Source: Nocardia bovistercoris
Lineage (GTDB): Bacteria > Actinomycetota > Actinomycetes > Mycobacteriales > Mycobacteriaceae
Direction: 5' to 3'
Assembly: GCF_015674855.1 (NCBI RefSeq)
Contig: NZ_JADMLG010000002.1
Span: 1 to 64,000, forward strand
DNA length: 64,000 bases
A program made the translations under genes and the position numbers. The notes beneath the pieces were generated by a model, which saw only the letters and a list, made by a program, of their open reading frames with translations, did no database searches and was not told the origin of the DNA. The first letter of the stretch is position 1. Each line of letters begins with the position of its first letter. Of the stretch, positions 16,163-24,525 are shown piece by piece.

Positions 16163-16635
16163 GCGTCGACAGCATTCTGTCCGCGCCGCGCTGGGGCGCG
16201 GCCACCGGCCTGCGAGTGCCCACCGATCAGCTCGCGCTGGCGGGCGGGTTGTGTCTGGATCGCCTGGTCGAACTGCACGTCGGCAAGCGCGCGGTCGCCG
16301 TGGCCAATGTGCCGAATACGCTCACCGTCTTCGACACGCACTTCCCGCGCTTCCCCGTGCTGCCGGGAATTCTACTGCTGCACGGCATCTCGAATCTCGC
16401 CGACAGCCTGCTCGCCGCCACCGCGGGCGGGCAGTGGCAACTCGCCGGCGTGCGGCGGGTGCAGTTCCGCCACTACGTGCGTCCCGGCGATCAGCTCAGG
16501 GTCGAGGTCGACCTGCGCGATCACGACACCACGGGCGCCCGCGTGACCGGGCGGATCAGTCGCGGCGACACCGTGGTCGTACTCGCCCGCGAGGTCACCA
16601 TGTCCAATTCCGACGCACCCGAGGAGAACTCATGA
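16159..16635 (+). CDS. Hot-dog fold dehydratase-like subunit, His only
   Basis: A 158-aa FabZ-like protein. It has DTHFPRFPVLPG, which matches the FabZ catalytic loop with His61 in place. The acidic residue expected 14 positions later is replaced by His75 (ILLLHGISN). With the Glu-only hot-dog protein at 14439 it could form one complete active site across a heterodimer. GTG start overlaps the KS stop, and its own stop overlaps the CLF start. Placement between KS and CLF genes supports one assembled complex. Confidence 0.82.
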   Translation: MSVDSILSAPRWGAATGLRVPTDQLALAGGLCLDRLVELHVGKRAVAVANVPNTLTVFDTHFPRFPVLPGILLLHGISNLADSLLAATAGGQWQLAGVRRVQFRHYVRPGDQLRVEVDLRDHDTTGARVTGRISRGDTVVVLAREVTMSNSDAPEENS

Positions 16636-17900
16636 ATCGCGTGGTCATCAGCGGTATCGGCGTCGTGTCACCGCTCGGGGTCGGCTTCCGGGAGACCTGG
16701 AAGGCATTGCTGGCCGGGCACAGCGCGGTGCGCCGCATTCAGCACTACGATCCCGCGTCGCTGCGCACCAGCCTCGGCGCCGAGATCCTCGAATTCGACG
16801 CCAAACCCGCGGTGCGCAGCCGCAAGTCGCTGCGTCTGATGACGCGGGCGAACCAGTTGGCCCACGTCGCGGTGCGGCACGCCGCCGACGAGGCGGGCAT
16901 CGATCCGGCGTACGCGGACAACGACAGGGTCGGGGTGTTCCTGGCCAGCGAGAACCAGATCGCCGACCCGTCGCACGTGCTCGACGCCACCGTCGACGCG
17001 CGGGAGGAGGACGGGTCGATCGACATGGCGCGGCTCGGCAAGGCGGCCGCGGACATGTATCCGCTGTTCTTCGTGGAGGGACTGCCGTCGGCCGAGATGT
17101 TCTTCCTGTCCGACGAATACGGCTTCGCCGGGCCGAGCGCCTTCGGGTCGGGTTCGGCGGACGCGGGCGTCAGCGCCATCGGCAACGCCTACCGCGCCAT
17201 CGCCCGCGGCGACACCGAGATCGCGGTGGCGGGCGCCTTCGACGACGCGGTCTCCTGGTGGGGCATGTCCAAGATGGACCGGCTCGGCCTGCTCACCGAC
17301 CGCACCGACGCCGAGGCGGTGCGTCCCTACGATCGCGATTCCTCGGGAACCGTGCTCGGCGAGGGGGCATGCATGGTGCTGCTGGAGAGTTACTCGAGCG
17401 CGACCCGACGCGGTGTCCGGCCCTACGCGGAGATCGTCGGATTCGGCGGCGGCTGGAATCCGGTGACGCCCGGCGAATTCTGGGGCGACGGAACGGGTCT
17501 GGGCAATGCGGTGCGCTCGGCACTGCGCGAGGCCGCCGTCGCGGGCGGCGACATCGGGTACGTGGCCGCCGACGGGTCGGCGGTGGCGCGCGCCGATGCC
17601 GCGGAAGCGCGCGGCCTGCGGGCCGGACTGGGCGCGGGCGCGGACTCCGTCATGGCAAGCAGCGTGCAACCCGCGGTCGGCCAATTGCTCTCCGCCACCG
17701 GTGCTTTGAACGTCGCACTGGCCGCGGCGGCATTACGCGAGGGCGCGGTGCCACCGACCCTGAACCTCGACATCGTCGCCGCCGACTGCGACCTGGACTG
17801 GGTGCCCGGCTCGGCACGCGACCTGACATCCGACTACAGCGTGGCGATCGGCCGCGGCCTATCCGGCCAGTCCGCCGCCCTCGCACTCAAACGCATCTGA
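16632..17900 (+). CDS. Chain-length factor (KS-beta)
   Basis: A 422-aa homologue of condensing enzymes that has lost every catalytic residue. The nucleophile position is Ala in GSGSADAG, the HGTxTxxND motif is DGSAVARAD, and the KxxxGH motif is VQPAVGQ. These losses define chain-length factors, which pair with an active KS, shape the tunnel and set product length. Here the Cys is replaced by Ala, not the Gln of aromatic-polyketide CLFs. Partner: the KS at 14882. ATG 16632 overlaps the preceding stop. The stop is followed 10 bp later by the 125-bp hairpin repeat. Confidence 0.9.
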   Translation: MNRVVISGIGVVSPLGVGFRETWKALLAGHSAVRRIQHYDPASLRTSLGAEILEFDAKPAVRSRKSLRLMTRANQLAHVAVRHAADEAGIDPAYADNDRVGVFLASENQIADPSHVLDATVDAREEDGSIDMARLGKAAADMYPLFFVEGLPSAEMFFLSDEYGFAGPSAFGSGSADAGVSAIGNAYRAIARGDTEIAVAGAFDDAVSWWGMSKMDRLGLLTDRTDAEAVRPYDRDSSGTVLGEGACMVLLESYSSATRRGVRPYAEIVGFGGGWNPVTPGEFWGDGTGLGNAVRSALREAAVAGGDIGYVAADGSAVARADAAEARGLRAGLGAGADSVMASSVQPAVGQLLSATGALNVALAAAALREGAVPPTLNLDIVAADCDLDWVPGSARDLTSDYSVAIGRGLSGQSAALALKRI

Positions 17901-17909
17901 ACGCCGACG

Positions 17910-18034
17910 GGTTCGCGGCCGTCTCGCGTCCGAGCGATCGAGACAATGCGCCGCAGGCGCGAGTATCGATCGCTCGGACGCGAGACAAAAGGGGCCGCGA
18001 ACCCCGCCGCGCCGAAGGCGCGGCCATAGACACA
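17910..18034 (-). repeat. Full copy 3 of the ~125-bp nested hairpin repeat, inside the operon
   Basis: In reverse orientation this is 124/125 identical to 5996-6120 (the only change is T to C near the left end). It fills almost the whole gap between the CLF stop (17900) and the ribosome site AGGAG (18036) of the next gene. It would be transcribed with the operon and fold into a very stable stem-loop just before translation start. It could act as an mRNA processing or stability element, or partially terminate. Confidence 0.93.
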
Positions 18035-18047
18035 GCAGGAGCAACCA

Positions 18048-20381
18048 GTGCAGGAACAAGCAGCAAGACAGCCGATCCCGCTGCGCACCGTCGTCGTGGT
18101 CGGCGTCGGTGCGGTGACTTCGCAGGGTGACAACGCCAAGGCGCTGTGGGACGGCGTCAGCACCGGTCACGTCGCGATTCGACCGGTGGAACACTTGCCG
18201 ATGCGGGAGTACCTGACCGAGATCGGCGGCGAGGTGCTCGCCCCGGTGCCCGCCTCGCCGATCGCCGCGCGGGTCGGCGGATTCCGCGACCGCGCTTTCG
18301 ATTTCGCCTTTGCGGCAGCGCACGAGGCGATGGACGCCGCGCATACCCTGATCTCCGGGGTCGCCCCGGAGCGCCGGGCCATCGTGCTCGGCACCTGTAA
18401 CGCGGGCCTGCTCAGCACCATGGCGTGGCTGGGCGACGGCGACGGCGACGGCCCCGCCGAACTCGCCGCCTACGGCCCGCCGCAGGCCATCGCGGAATCG
18501 CTGGCCGCCGAATTCGCCTGTCGCGGACCGGTGCTCTCGGTGAACACCGCGTGCGCGGCGGGCGCCAACGCCATCGGCTACGCCGCCGACCTGATCGCCT
18601 TCGGGCGCGCCGACATCGTCCTCGCGGGCGGCACCGACGCGCTCTCGGATGTGGCCTACGCCGGATTCAACTCCCTCGGTTCGCTCTCCCCGACACCCGC
18701 CGCCCCGTATCAGGACAAGCGGACCGGCCTGTCCCTCGGCGAGGGCAGCGGGATGCTGGTGTTGGCGCGCGCCGACCTGGTGGCCGCCGCCGATATCGAA
18801 CCGCTGTGCGAGATCATCGGATACGGCCTGTCCGCCGACGGCTACCACCCGACCGCGCCGCGCCCGGACGGCACCGGCGCGGCTCGCGCGATCCGCGCCG
18901 CCATGGCGTGGTCGGATCTCGGCGAGGACGATATCGGCTACATCAACAGCCACGGGACCGGAACGCCGCGCAACGACAGCGCGGAGGCCGCGGCCACCCG
19001 GCTCGCGCTCGGCGACGCCGCGGATACGGTGCCGGTGAGCAGTTCCAAGTCCATGATCGGGCATCTGCTCGGCGCGGCGGGCGCGGTCGAGGCCATCATC
19101 ACCGTGGGCGCGCTGCGCAACGGCGTGCTGCCGCCGACCGCGAATCTCGTTGTGCCCGACGCGGAATGCCGCCTCGATCATGTCGCGGTGGAGCCGCGCG
19201 TCGCCACGCCGAGCCATGCGATCTCGAACAACTTCGCGTTCGCGGGCGCGAATGCCAGCGTCACCTTCGGGCGCCGCCCTCGCGGTGTGACGCGGCTCGC
19301 GCCGACGCGCACCCGTGTGGTGCTGACCGGGGCGGGCGCGGTCGGAGCGGCGGGCGTCGGCGTCGAGGCGGCGTTGCGCGCGCTCGACGAATCCCGCGAC
19401 TGCGCCCGGCTCGAGGACGGTATGCGACTCGGCCGCGTCGACACCGACCCGTCCGGGCACCTGACCCGTCGCGAGGCGAGGCGCATGGACCGGCTCGGGC
19501 TGCTGTCCACCTTCGCGGCGAGCGAGGCGCTGCGTGCGGCGGGCGGCGACCTGATCACCGACGATCCCGACCGGGTCGGCGTGGTGTTCGGCACCGGCAT
19601 CGGCCCGATGCAGGCCATGGAGCAGTTCGTGCGGCCGTTGCGCGATGAGGGGGCGGCCGCCGCCAATCCCGCGGTGTTCCCGAACACCGTCTACAACGCG
19701 GCGGCGGGCAGCGTCGCGACCCTGCTCGGTGCGCTCGGCCCGACCTCGACGGTCACCGCGGGCCACGCCGCCGGGGCCAACGCGCTGTGCTATGGCTACG
19801 ACCTGGTCTCGGTGGGGCGTGCGACCGCGATCCTGGCCACCGCGGCCGACACGCTCACCCCGCTGGTCGCGCTGGCCTACCGCCGCCTCGGCATCCCGAT
19901 GGGCCCCGACGATTCGTTCACCCTCGCCGAGGGCGCCGCCACCGTGGTGCTGGAGAGCCGCGACAACGCGCTGCGCCGCGGCGCCACCGTGTACGCGGAG
20001 GTGCTCGGGCACGCGGCGGCCTCCGACGCGCTCGGCGCGGGCCGCACCGATCCGCGCGGCGCCGGTGTGGAGCGGGCGGTGCGTTCGGCCATCGACAGCG
20101 CCGGGCTCTCGGTCTCCGATATCGAGCAGGTCTGGACCAACGAGGTCGGCTGGCGCGCGGTCGACGGACCCGAGCGACTGGCCCTGCGCCGGGTCTTCGG
20201 TGACGGCGGCCCGCGCCGGATCTGCCCGAAGCGCGCGATCGGCGAGCAGATCGGCGTCGGCGGCCTGCTCGCGTCGGCCATGGCCGCGTTCCACGCCGAC
20301 CGCCCGCGCGGCGGTGCGGTGCTGGTGAACAGCTCCTCGCTCGGCGGAACGCATTTCAGCGTCGTGCTCGCGCCGCACTGA
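18048..20381 (+). CDS. Single-chain KS-CLF fusion
   Basis: A 777-aa protein with two complete condensing-enzyme domains in tandem. The first (residues about 12-408) is active by sequence: Cys169 in NTACAAG, His302 in SHGTGTPRND, Lys334 and His339 in SSKSMIGH. The second (about 421-777) is degenerate: His573 replaces Cys (TAGHAAGANA), the HGT motif is absent (WTNEVGW), and the KxxxGH motif reads KRAIGEQ. This is the layout of a KS and a CLF joined in one chain, whereas type II systems normally encode them as separate genes. GTG 18048 follows AGGAG. It is the second KS/CLF unit of the cluster, so two elongation stages or two substrates are likely. Confidence 0.9.
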   Translation: MQEQAARQPIPLRTVVVVGVGAVTSQGDNAKALWDGVSTGHVAIRPVEHLPMREYLTEIGGEVLAPVPASPIAARVGGFRDRAFDFAFAAAHEAMDAAHTLISGVAPERRAIVLGTCNAGLLSTMAWLGDGDGDGPAELAAYGPPQAIAESLAAEFACRGPVLSVNTACAAGANAIGYAADLIAFGRADIVLAGGTDALSDVAYAGFNSLGSLSPTPAAPYQDKRTGLSLGEGSGMLVLARADLVAAADIEPLCEIIGYGLSADGYHPTAPRPDGTGAARAIRAAMAWSDLGEDDIGYINSHGTGTPRNDSAEAAATRLALGDAADTVPVSSSKSMIGHLLGAAGAVEAIITVGALRNGVLPPTANLVVPDAECRLDHVAVEPRVATPSHAISNNFAFAGANASVTFGRRPRGVTRLAPTRTRVVLTGAGAVGAAGVGVEAALRALDESRDCARLEDGMRLGRVDTDPSGHLTRREARRMDRLGLLSTFAASEALRAAGGDLITDDPDRVGVVFGTGIGPMQAMEQFVRPLRDEGAAAANPAVFPNTVYNAAAGSVATLLGALGPTSTVTAGHAAGANALCYGYDLVSVGRATAILATAADTLTPLVALAYRRLGIPMGPDDSFTLAEGAATVVLESRDNALRRGATVYAEVLGHAAASDALGAGRTDPRGAGVERAVRSAIDSAGLSVSDIEQVWTNEVGWRAVDGPERLALRRVFGDGGPRRICPKRAIGEQIGVGGLLASAMAAFHADRPRGGAVLVNSSSLGGTHFSVVLAPH

Positions 20382-20422
20382 TCGAACCCTGGAACCACAG
20401 ACCGAACGAAGGACAGCACCGC

Positions 20423-21520
20423 ATGAACACCACAACCATGTCGGTTCGGGTCGTGGGAACCGGCAGCTACCTGCACGGCGACCCCATCGACAACAAGCAG
20501 ATCGAGGCGCTGGTCGGCCCGGTGCCCGAGGACATCCTCGAGGGCATCCAGGTTCAGCAGCGCCATTGGATGATCGACCCGAAGACCGGCGATCATCTGA
20601 TCACCAACTCCGAGATGGCCGCCAAGGCCGCGGCGGCGGCGATAGCGCAGGCCGGAGCGAGCCCCGGCGACATCGACCTGATCGTGATGTCGACGGCGAG
20701 CCCGGAATACCAGCTGCCGCCCGCCGTCACCTTCGTCCAGCAGCATCTCGGCATCCCCGAATGCGCCACCCTCGAGATCCGCTCCGGCTGTGCCGGTTTC
20801 GTCGAGGCCGCCGATATCGCGCGCGGCTATCTGGAACGCGGGACCTTCCGCACCGCGCTGGTCGTCGGCGCCGAGGCCATCTCCCCGCTGCTGGTCCCGC
20901 TCTACCGAGGCATGGATCCGGAGCGGGTCAGGATGCGGGATCGCCTGGTGGCCTACACCTTCGGCGACGGCGCGGGTGCGCTGATGCTGCGCGCCGAGGA
21001 GGCGGGCCCCGACGCGCGGGCCGGTGTGCTCGGCTCATCGATCCTCACCATGGGCGGTGCGAAGAAGCCAGGTATGCAGGTGATCGGCGGCGCCACGCAC
21101 GCGCCGCTGCACGTGCAGGCCGCGGCGAAACGGCTGGTGAAACTCGACGTCGACGTGGTCGAGTCGGGCAAGTTCATCCCGCACATGATCACCCGTTCGC
21201 TGCGGGAACTGTTGCGCGCCGGTGACATCACCGCCGAGGACGTCGCCCTGTGGGTGGTGCCGGAGGGCAACGCGGGCTATATGACGAGCGAACTCGAGGC
21301 GGCCGGGCTGCTCACCGACGAATGGCTCGCGCTGCGCGACAAGGTGTACGAGAACATCGCGCGGGTCGGCGCGACCGGGTCGGCGGCGGTGCCGCTGGCG
21401 CTGGACGAGGCCGCGCTCGAGGGGCGGCTGCGCGAGGGCGACATCGTCATGCTGCTCGCCATCGAGACCAGTAAGTGGAAGTACGCGGGCATGACCCTGG
21501 TGTGGGGCGATCGACGGTGA
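20423..21520 (+). CDS. KSIII-like protein with altered active site
   Basis: A 365-aa FabH-family thiolase-fold protein. Cys123 is present in IRSGCAGF. The catalytic His region (normally PHQAN) reads VVPEGNAG, putting Glu281 in its place, and the Asn of the GNTS motif is replaced (VGATGSAA, Ala317). So of the Cys-His-Asn triad only Cys remains. It could be a priming enzyme that loads a starter acyl group without decarboxylative condensation, or an acyltransferase like other off-type KSIII proteins. It overlaps the hydrolase gene by 4 bp (GTGA). Confidence 0.87.
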   Translation: MNTTTMSVRVVGTGSYLHGDPIDNKQIEALVGPVPEDILEGIQVQQRHWMIDPKTGDHLITNSEMAAKAAAAAIAQAGASPGDIDLIVMSTASPEYQLPPAVTFVQQHLGIPECATLEIRSGCAGFVEAADIARGYLERGTFRTALVVGAEAISPLLVPLYRGMDPERVRMRDRLVAYTFGDGAGALMLRAEEAGPDARAGVLGSSILTMGGAKKPGMQVIGGATHAPLHVQAAAKRLVKLDVDVVESGKFIPHMITRSLRELLRAGDITAEDVALWVVPEGNAGYMTSELEAAGLLTDEWLALRDKVYENIARVGATGSAAVPLALDEAALEGRLREGDIVMLLAIETSKWKYAGMTLVWGDRR

Positions 21521-22314
21521 CCGCGACGGAACGCTTCCGCACCGGGACGACCACCTTGGAATACGCCCGCCTCGGCACCGGCGACGGTCCCGCGGTGTGC
21601 ATGCTGCACGGGTTGGGCGCGCGGTGGCAGACGTTCCGACCGCTGGTGCGCGGCCTCGGCCCCGGCTGGAACATCTTCGCGCCCGACCTGCGCGGGCACG
21701 GCAGGTCCGACTGGGTATCCGGCGGCTACGCACTCGCCGATTTCGCCTCCGATGTCGAACAGTTCCTCGACGAGGTGGTCGGCGAACCCGTTGTGCTGTT
21801 CGGACATTCGATGGGCGGGTGGATCTCGGCCATGGTCGCGGGCGCGCGGCCCGACGCGGTGCGCGCCGTCGTCATCGTGGACTCGGCGCTGTACCACCTG
21901 GGGCAGGATCAGCGGGCGGCGATGGCCGCCTACGCGAATCCGACGCACGCCATGCGGTCGCTCGCGGTCTCGCTGCGACTGGCCGACCCGGAGTTGAAAC
22001 AGCGCTGGGTGGAAGGCCGCAACCAGCGCGAACAGGATCCCGACGCGATGCTGGCGCGGCTGCGCTGCCCGGTGCTGCTCGTGCAGGGGGATCAGGAGGC
22101 CGGTGGCCTCATGACCGACGACCACGTGCGGCGCGCGCTGTCCGCGCTCGCCGACGGACACCACGTGTTCGTGCCGGGCGCTGGTCACGCGGTGCACGCG
22201 AGCGCACCGGCCCGCGTGGCGGCCGCGCTGCACCGCTTCGTCGCCACCGAACTCGGAGCAGGCGAACTCGGCGGATTCGCGGTCGAACGTGCCGCGGTGG
22301 AAACACCTTCCTGA
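21517..22314 (+). CDS. Alpha/beta hydrolase, possible thioesterase
   Basis: A 265-aa single-domain alpha/beta hydrolase. It has the oxyanion region HGLGARWQTF, the nucleophile elbow GHSMGGW and the C-terminal His in GAGHAVHAS. In this operon it may release the finished chain from the ACP or edit stalled acyl groups. GTG 21517 overlaps the KSIII stop. Residues after about 245 form a short tail without similarity to the core. No separate type II thioesterase is seen in the cluster. Confidence 0.87.
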   Translation: MTATERFRTGTTTLEYARLGTGDGPAVCMLHGLGARWQTFRPLVRGLGPGWNIFAPDLRGHGRSDWVSGGYALADFASDVEQFLDEVVGEPVVLFGHSMGGWISAMVAGARPDAVRAVVIVDSALYHLGQDQRAAMAAYANPTHAMRSLAVSLRLADPELKQRWVEGRNQREQDPDAMLARLRCPVLLVQGDQEAGGLMTDDHVRRALSALADGHHVFVPGAGHAVHASAPARVAAALHRFVATELGAGELGGFAVERAAVETPS

Positions 22315-22327
22315 AGGGAGAACTCGG

Positions 22328-24022
22328 ATGACCGAATTACTCGAAGGCGTCAGCAGACGCCACACCGACCAGGAGACGACATGGGTGAAATGCCCATCCT
22401 GTTCGGAATACCAGTACAAGCGCCGCTTGGAACGCAACCTGCGGGTATGCGCGGGCTGCGGGCACCATCTGCGGATCACCGCCGCGCGACGGCTGGCCAT
22501 TCTGCTCGACGAGAACTCCTGGGAGTCGGGTGATCACGAGGATATCGAGACCGAGGACATCCTCGAGTTCCGCGACCGCAAGACCTACCGGCAGCGCCTC
22601 GACGAAGCGCGCCGCAAGACCGGCGCGCACGATGCCGCCGTCTTCGGCTCGGGAACGCTGGCGGGGCACCGAATCGCGGTGGCGGCCATGGAGTTCGGCT
22701 TCATGGGCGGCTCGATGGGCAGCGCGGTCGGCGAAGTGGTCACCCGCGCCGCGGAATTCGCGGTGGCCGAACGCCTTCCGCTGCTCCTGAGCTGCGCTTC
22801 GGGCGGCGCGCGGATGCAGGAGGGCGGCATCTCGCTCATGCAGATGGCCAAGACGAGTCAGGCCATCGCGCGCATGCACGAGGAAGGTCTGCTCGTGCTC
22901 TGCCTGCTCACCGACCCGACCTTCGGCGGCGTCACCGCCTCGTTCGCGATGCTCGGCGACATCCTGGTGGCCGAGCCGGGCGCGCTGATCGGTTTCGCGG
23001 GCCCGAACGTGATCCGCCAGACCATCAACGCCGATCTGCCGCCCGGCTTCCAGACCGCCGAATTCCTGCTGGAACGCGGCATGTTGGACGCGGTGGTGCC
23101 GCGCCCGCAATTGCGCTCCTACCTGGCGAAGGTACTCACCGCGCACGCCGTGCACGCACCGGCGGGCTACGACGCCGCACCCGTGATCCGCACCGACCCG
23201 GACCAACTCACCGCCCGCCCGCCCGAGGCCGTGATCAAGATCGCCCGCGACCGCGCGCGCCCGACCACCCTCGGCTTCGCGGCCGTCGCCTTCGACTCGT
23301 TCTTCGAACTGCGCGGCGACCGCCTCTTCGGCGACAGCGCCGCGCTCGTTGGCGGACCCGCGATCATCGCGGGTCGCCCGGTGATGCTGATCGGCCACGA
23401 AAAAGGCAGCGACACCAAGGAATCCATCGCCCGCAACTTCGGCATGCCCGAACCCGAGGGTTACCGCAAGGCGCTGCGGCTGATGCGGCACGCGGCGAAA
23501 TTCGGCATGCCGATCGTGACACTGATCGACACCCCCGGCGCCTATCCCGGCCTCGGCGCCGAGGAACGCGGGCAGGCGGGCGCCATCGCCCAGGCGATCA
23601 TGGAGTCGAGCAGACTGCCGGTGCCGATCGTCGCGGTCGTCACCGGCGAGGGCGGCAGCGGCGGCGCGCTGGCCCTCGGGGTCGCCGACCGGGTGCTGAT
23701 GTTCGAGAACTCCTACTACTCGGTGATCAGTCCCGAGGGCTGCGCGGCCATCCTGTGGGGCGATCGCGGGGCGGCGGCACAGGCCGCCCATGCCATGCGG
23801 ATCACCGCGCCGGAACTGCTGCGGCTCGGCGTCGTCGACGGCGTCGTGCCCGAACCGGAGACCGCCTCCGACGACGTCGTCACCGCGGCCGCCAATCTGC
23901 GCGCCGCGGTGGCGGGCGCGTTGGCCGAACTGTCCGCGACGCCCGACCTGGTCGCCGCGCGCTACCGCAAATTCCGCCGATTCGGAATCGGATCGCCCTC
24001 GATGATCGGAGCACAATCGTGA
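22328..24022 (+). CDS. accDA: Acetyl-CoA carboxylase carboxyltransferase, AccD-AccA fusion
   Basis: A 564-aa fusion of beta and alpha carboxyltransferase subunits, which transfer CO2 from carboxybiotin to acetyl-CoA to make malonyl-CoA. A four-cysteine zinc ribbon (CPSC ... CAGC) lies near residues 22-46, then the AccD crotonase-type domain (CASGGARMQEG) to about residue 280. The AccA domain follows, with TPGAYPGLGAEERGQ and TGEGGSGGALA. ATG 22328 follows GAAGGGAGAA. Mycobacteriales rely on AccA3/AccD4-6-type acyl-CoA carboxylases for primary lipids, so this separate bacterial-type set is presumably a malonyl supply for the polyketide synthase. Confidence 0.93.
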   Translation: MTELLEGVSRRHTDQETTWVKCPSCSEYQYKRRLERNLRVCAGCGHHLRITAARRLAILLDENSWESGDHEDIETEDILEFRDRKTYRQRLDEARRKTGAHDAAVFGSGTLAGHRIAVAAMEFGFMGGSMGSAVGEVVTRAAEFAVAERLPLLLSCASGGARMQEGGISLMQMAKTSQAIARMHEEGLLVLCLLTDPTFGGVTASFAMLGDILVAEPGALIGFAGPNVIRQTINADLPPGFQTAEFLLERGMLDAVVPRPQLRSYLAKVLTAHAVHAPAGYDAAPVIRTDPDQLTARPPEAVIKIARDRARPTTLGFAAVAFDSFFELRGDRLFGDSAALVGGPAIIAGRPVMLIGHEKGSDTKESIARNFGMPEPEGYRKALRLMRHAAKFGMPIVTLIDTPGAYPGLGAEERGQAGAIAQAIMESSRLPVPIVAVVTGEGGSGGALALGVADRVLMFENSYYSVISPEGCAAILWGDRGAAAQAAHAMRITAPELLRLGVVDGVVPEPETASDDVVTAAANLRAAVAGALAELSATPDLVAARYRKFRRFGIGSPSMIGAQS

Positions 24023-24525
24023 ACGCCTTCCGCCCGACCACCGCCGACCACCACGGCGACGACGGTTCACTCACCCACCTGATGCGCGAGGCGCGGTCGC
24101 TGGTCGCGGGCCTGGACCGGCAGCCGCGCAGGATCGCGGTGCGCGCGGGCGACTGCACCGTCGAGATCGAATGGCCCGACACCGCCGAGAGCGCGGGCGT
24201 CGCGGGCCACGAGCGGATCGCGCTCGCCGCGCCGCCGAGCGAGGCCGAGCAGACCGACGCCTTCACCGTCGATTCGCCGCTGGTCGGGCATTTCTACCGG
24301 GCCGTCGAACCGGGCGCCGAGCCGTTCGTCACGCCGGGTCAATATGTCGAGCAGGGCGAGGTCGTCGCGATCGTCGAGGCCATGAAACTGATGAACCAGA
24401 TCACCGCACCCGCGGCGGGCCGGGTCATCGAGGTACTGCCCGCCGACGGCGACGTGGTCGAATTCGGGCAGCGCCTGATCGTCTTCGAACCGGTCGAGCA
24501 CGCGCCGATGGAGATCGCGTCGTGA
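24019..24525 (+). CDS. accB: Biotin carboxyl carrier protein
   Basis: A 168-aa AccB-type carrier. The C-terminal biotinyl domain (about residues 88-160) has the biotinylation motif VEAMKLMNQ. The N-terminal half is acidic and Pro/Ala-rich, a flexible linker that lets the biotin swing between carboxylase and carboxyltransferase. GTG 24019 overlaps the accDA stop and its stop overlaps the accC start, so the three ACC genes form one coupled unit. Confidence 0.94.
   Translation: MNAFRPTTADHHGDDGSLTHLMREARSLVAGLDRQPRRIAVRAGDCTVEIEWPDTAESAGVAGHERIALAAPPSEAEQTDAFTVDSPLVGHFYRAVEPGAEPFVTPGQYVEQGEVVAIVEAMKLMNQITAPAAGRVIEVLPADGDVVEFGQRLIVFEPVEHAPMEIAS

Noticed and set aside
14882..17900. Aromatic (actinorhodin-type) type II polyketide synthase
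   Set aside because: KS/CLF genes are present, but no aromatase, cyclase or C9-type ketoreductase context is seen, and the CLF has Ala, not Gln, at the nucleophile position. Dehydratase-like genes point to reduced chains.
17859..20435. An 858-codon open frame on the minus strand opposite the KS-CLF fusion
   Set aside because: It is the antisense shadow of a high-G+C gene. Its translation is Arg/Gly/His-rich, has no family motif, and the plus strand encodes two clear condensing-enzyme domains.
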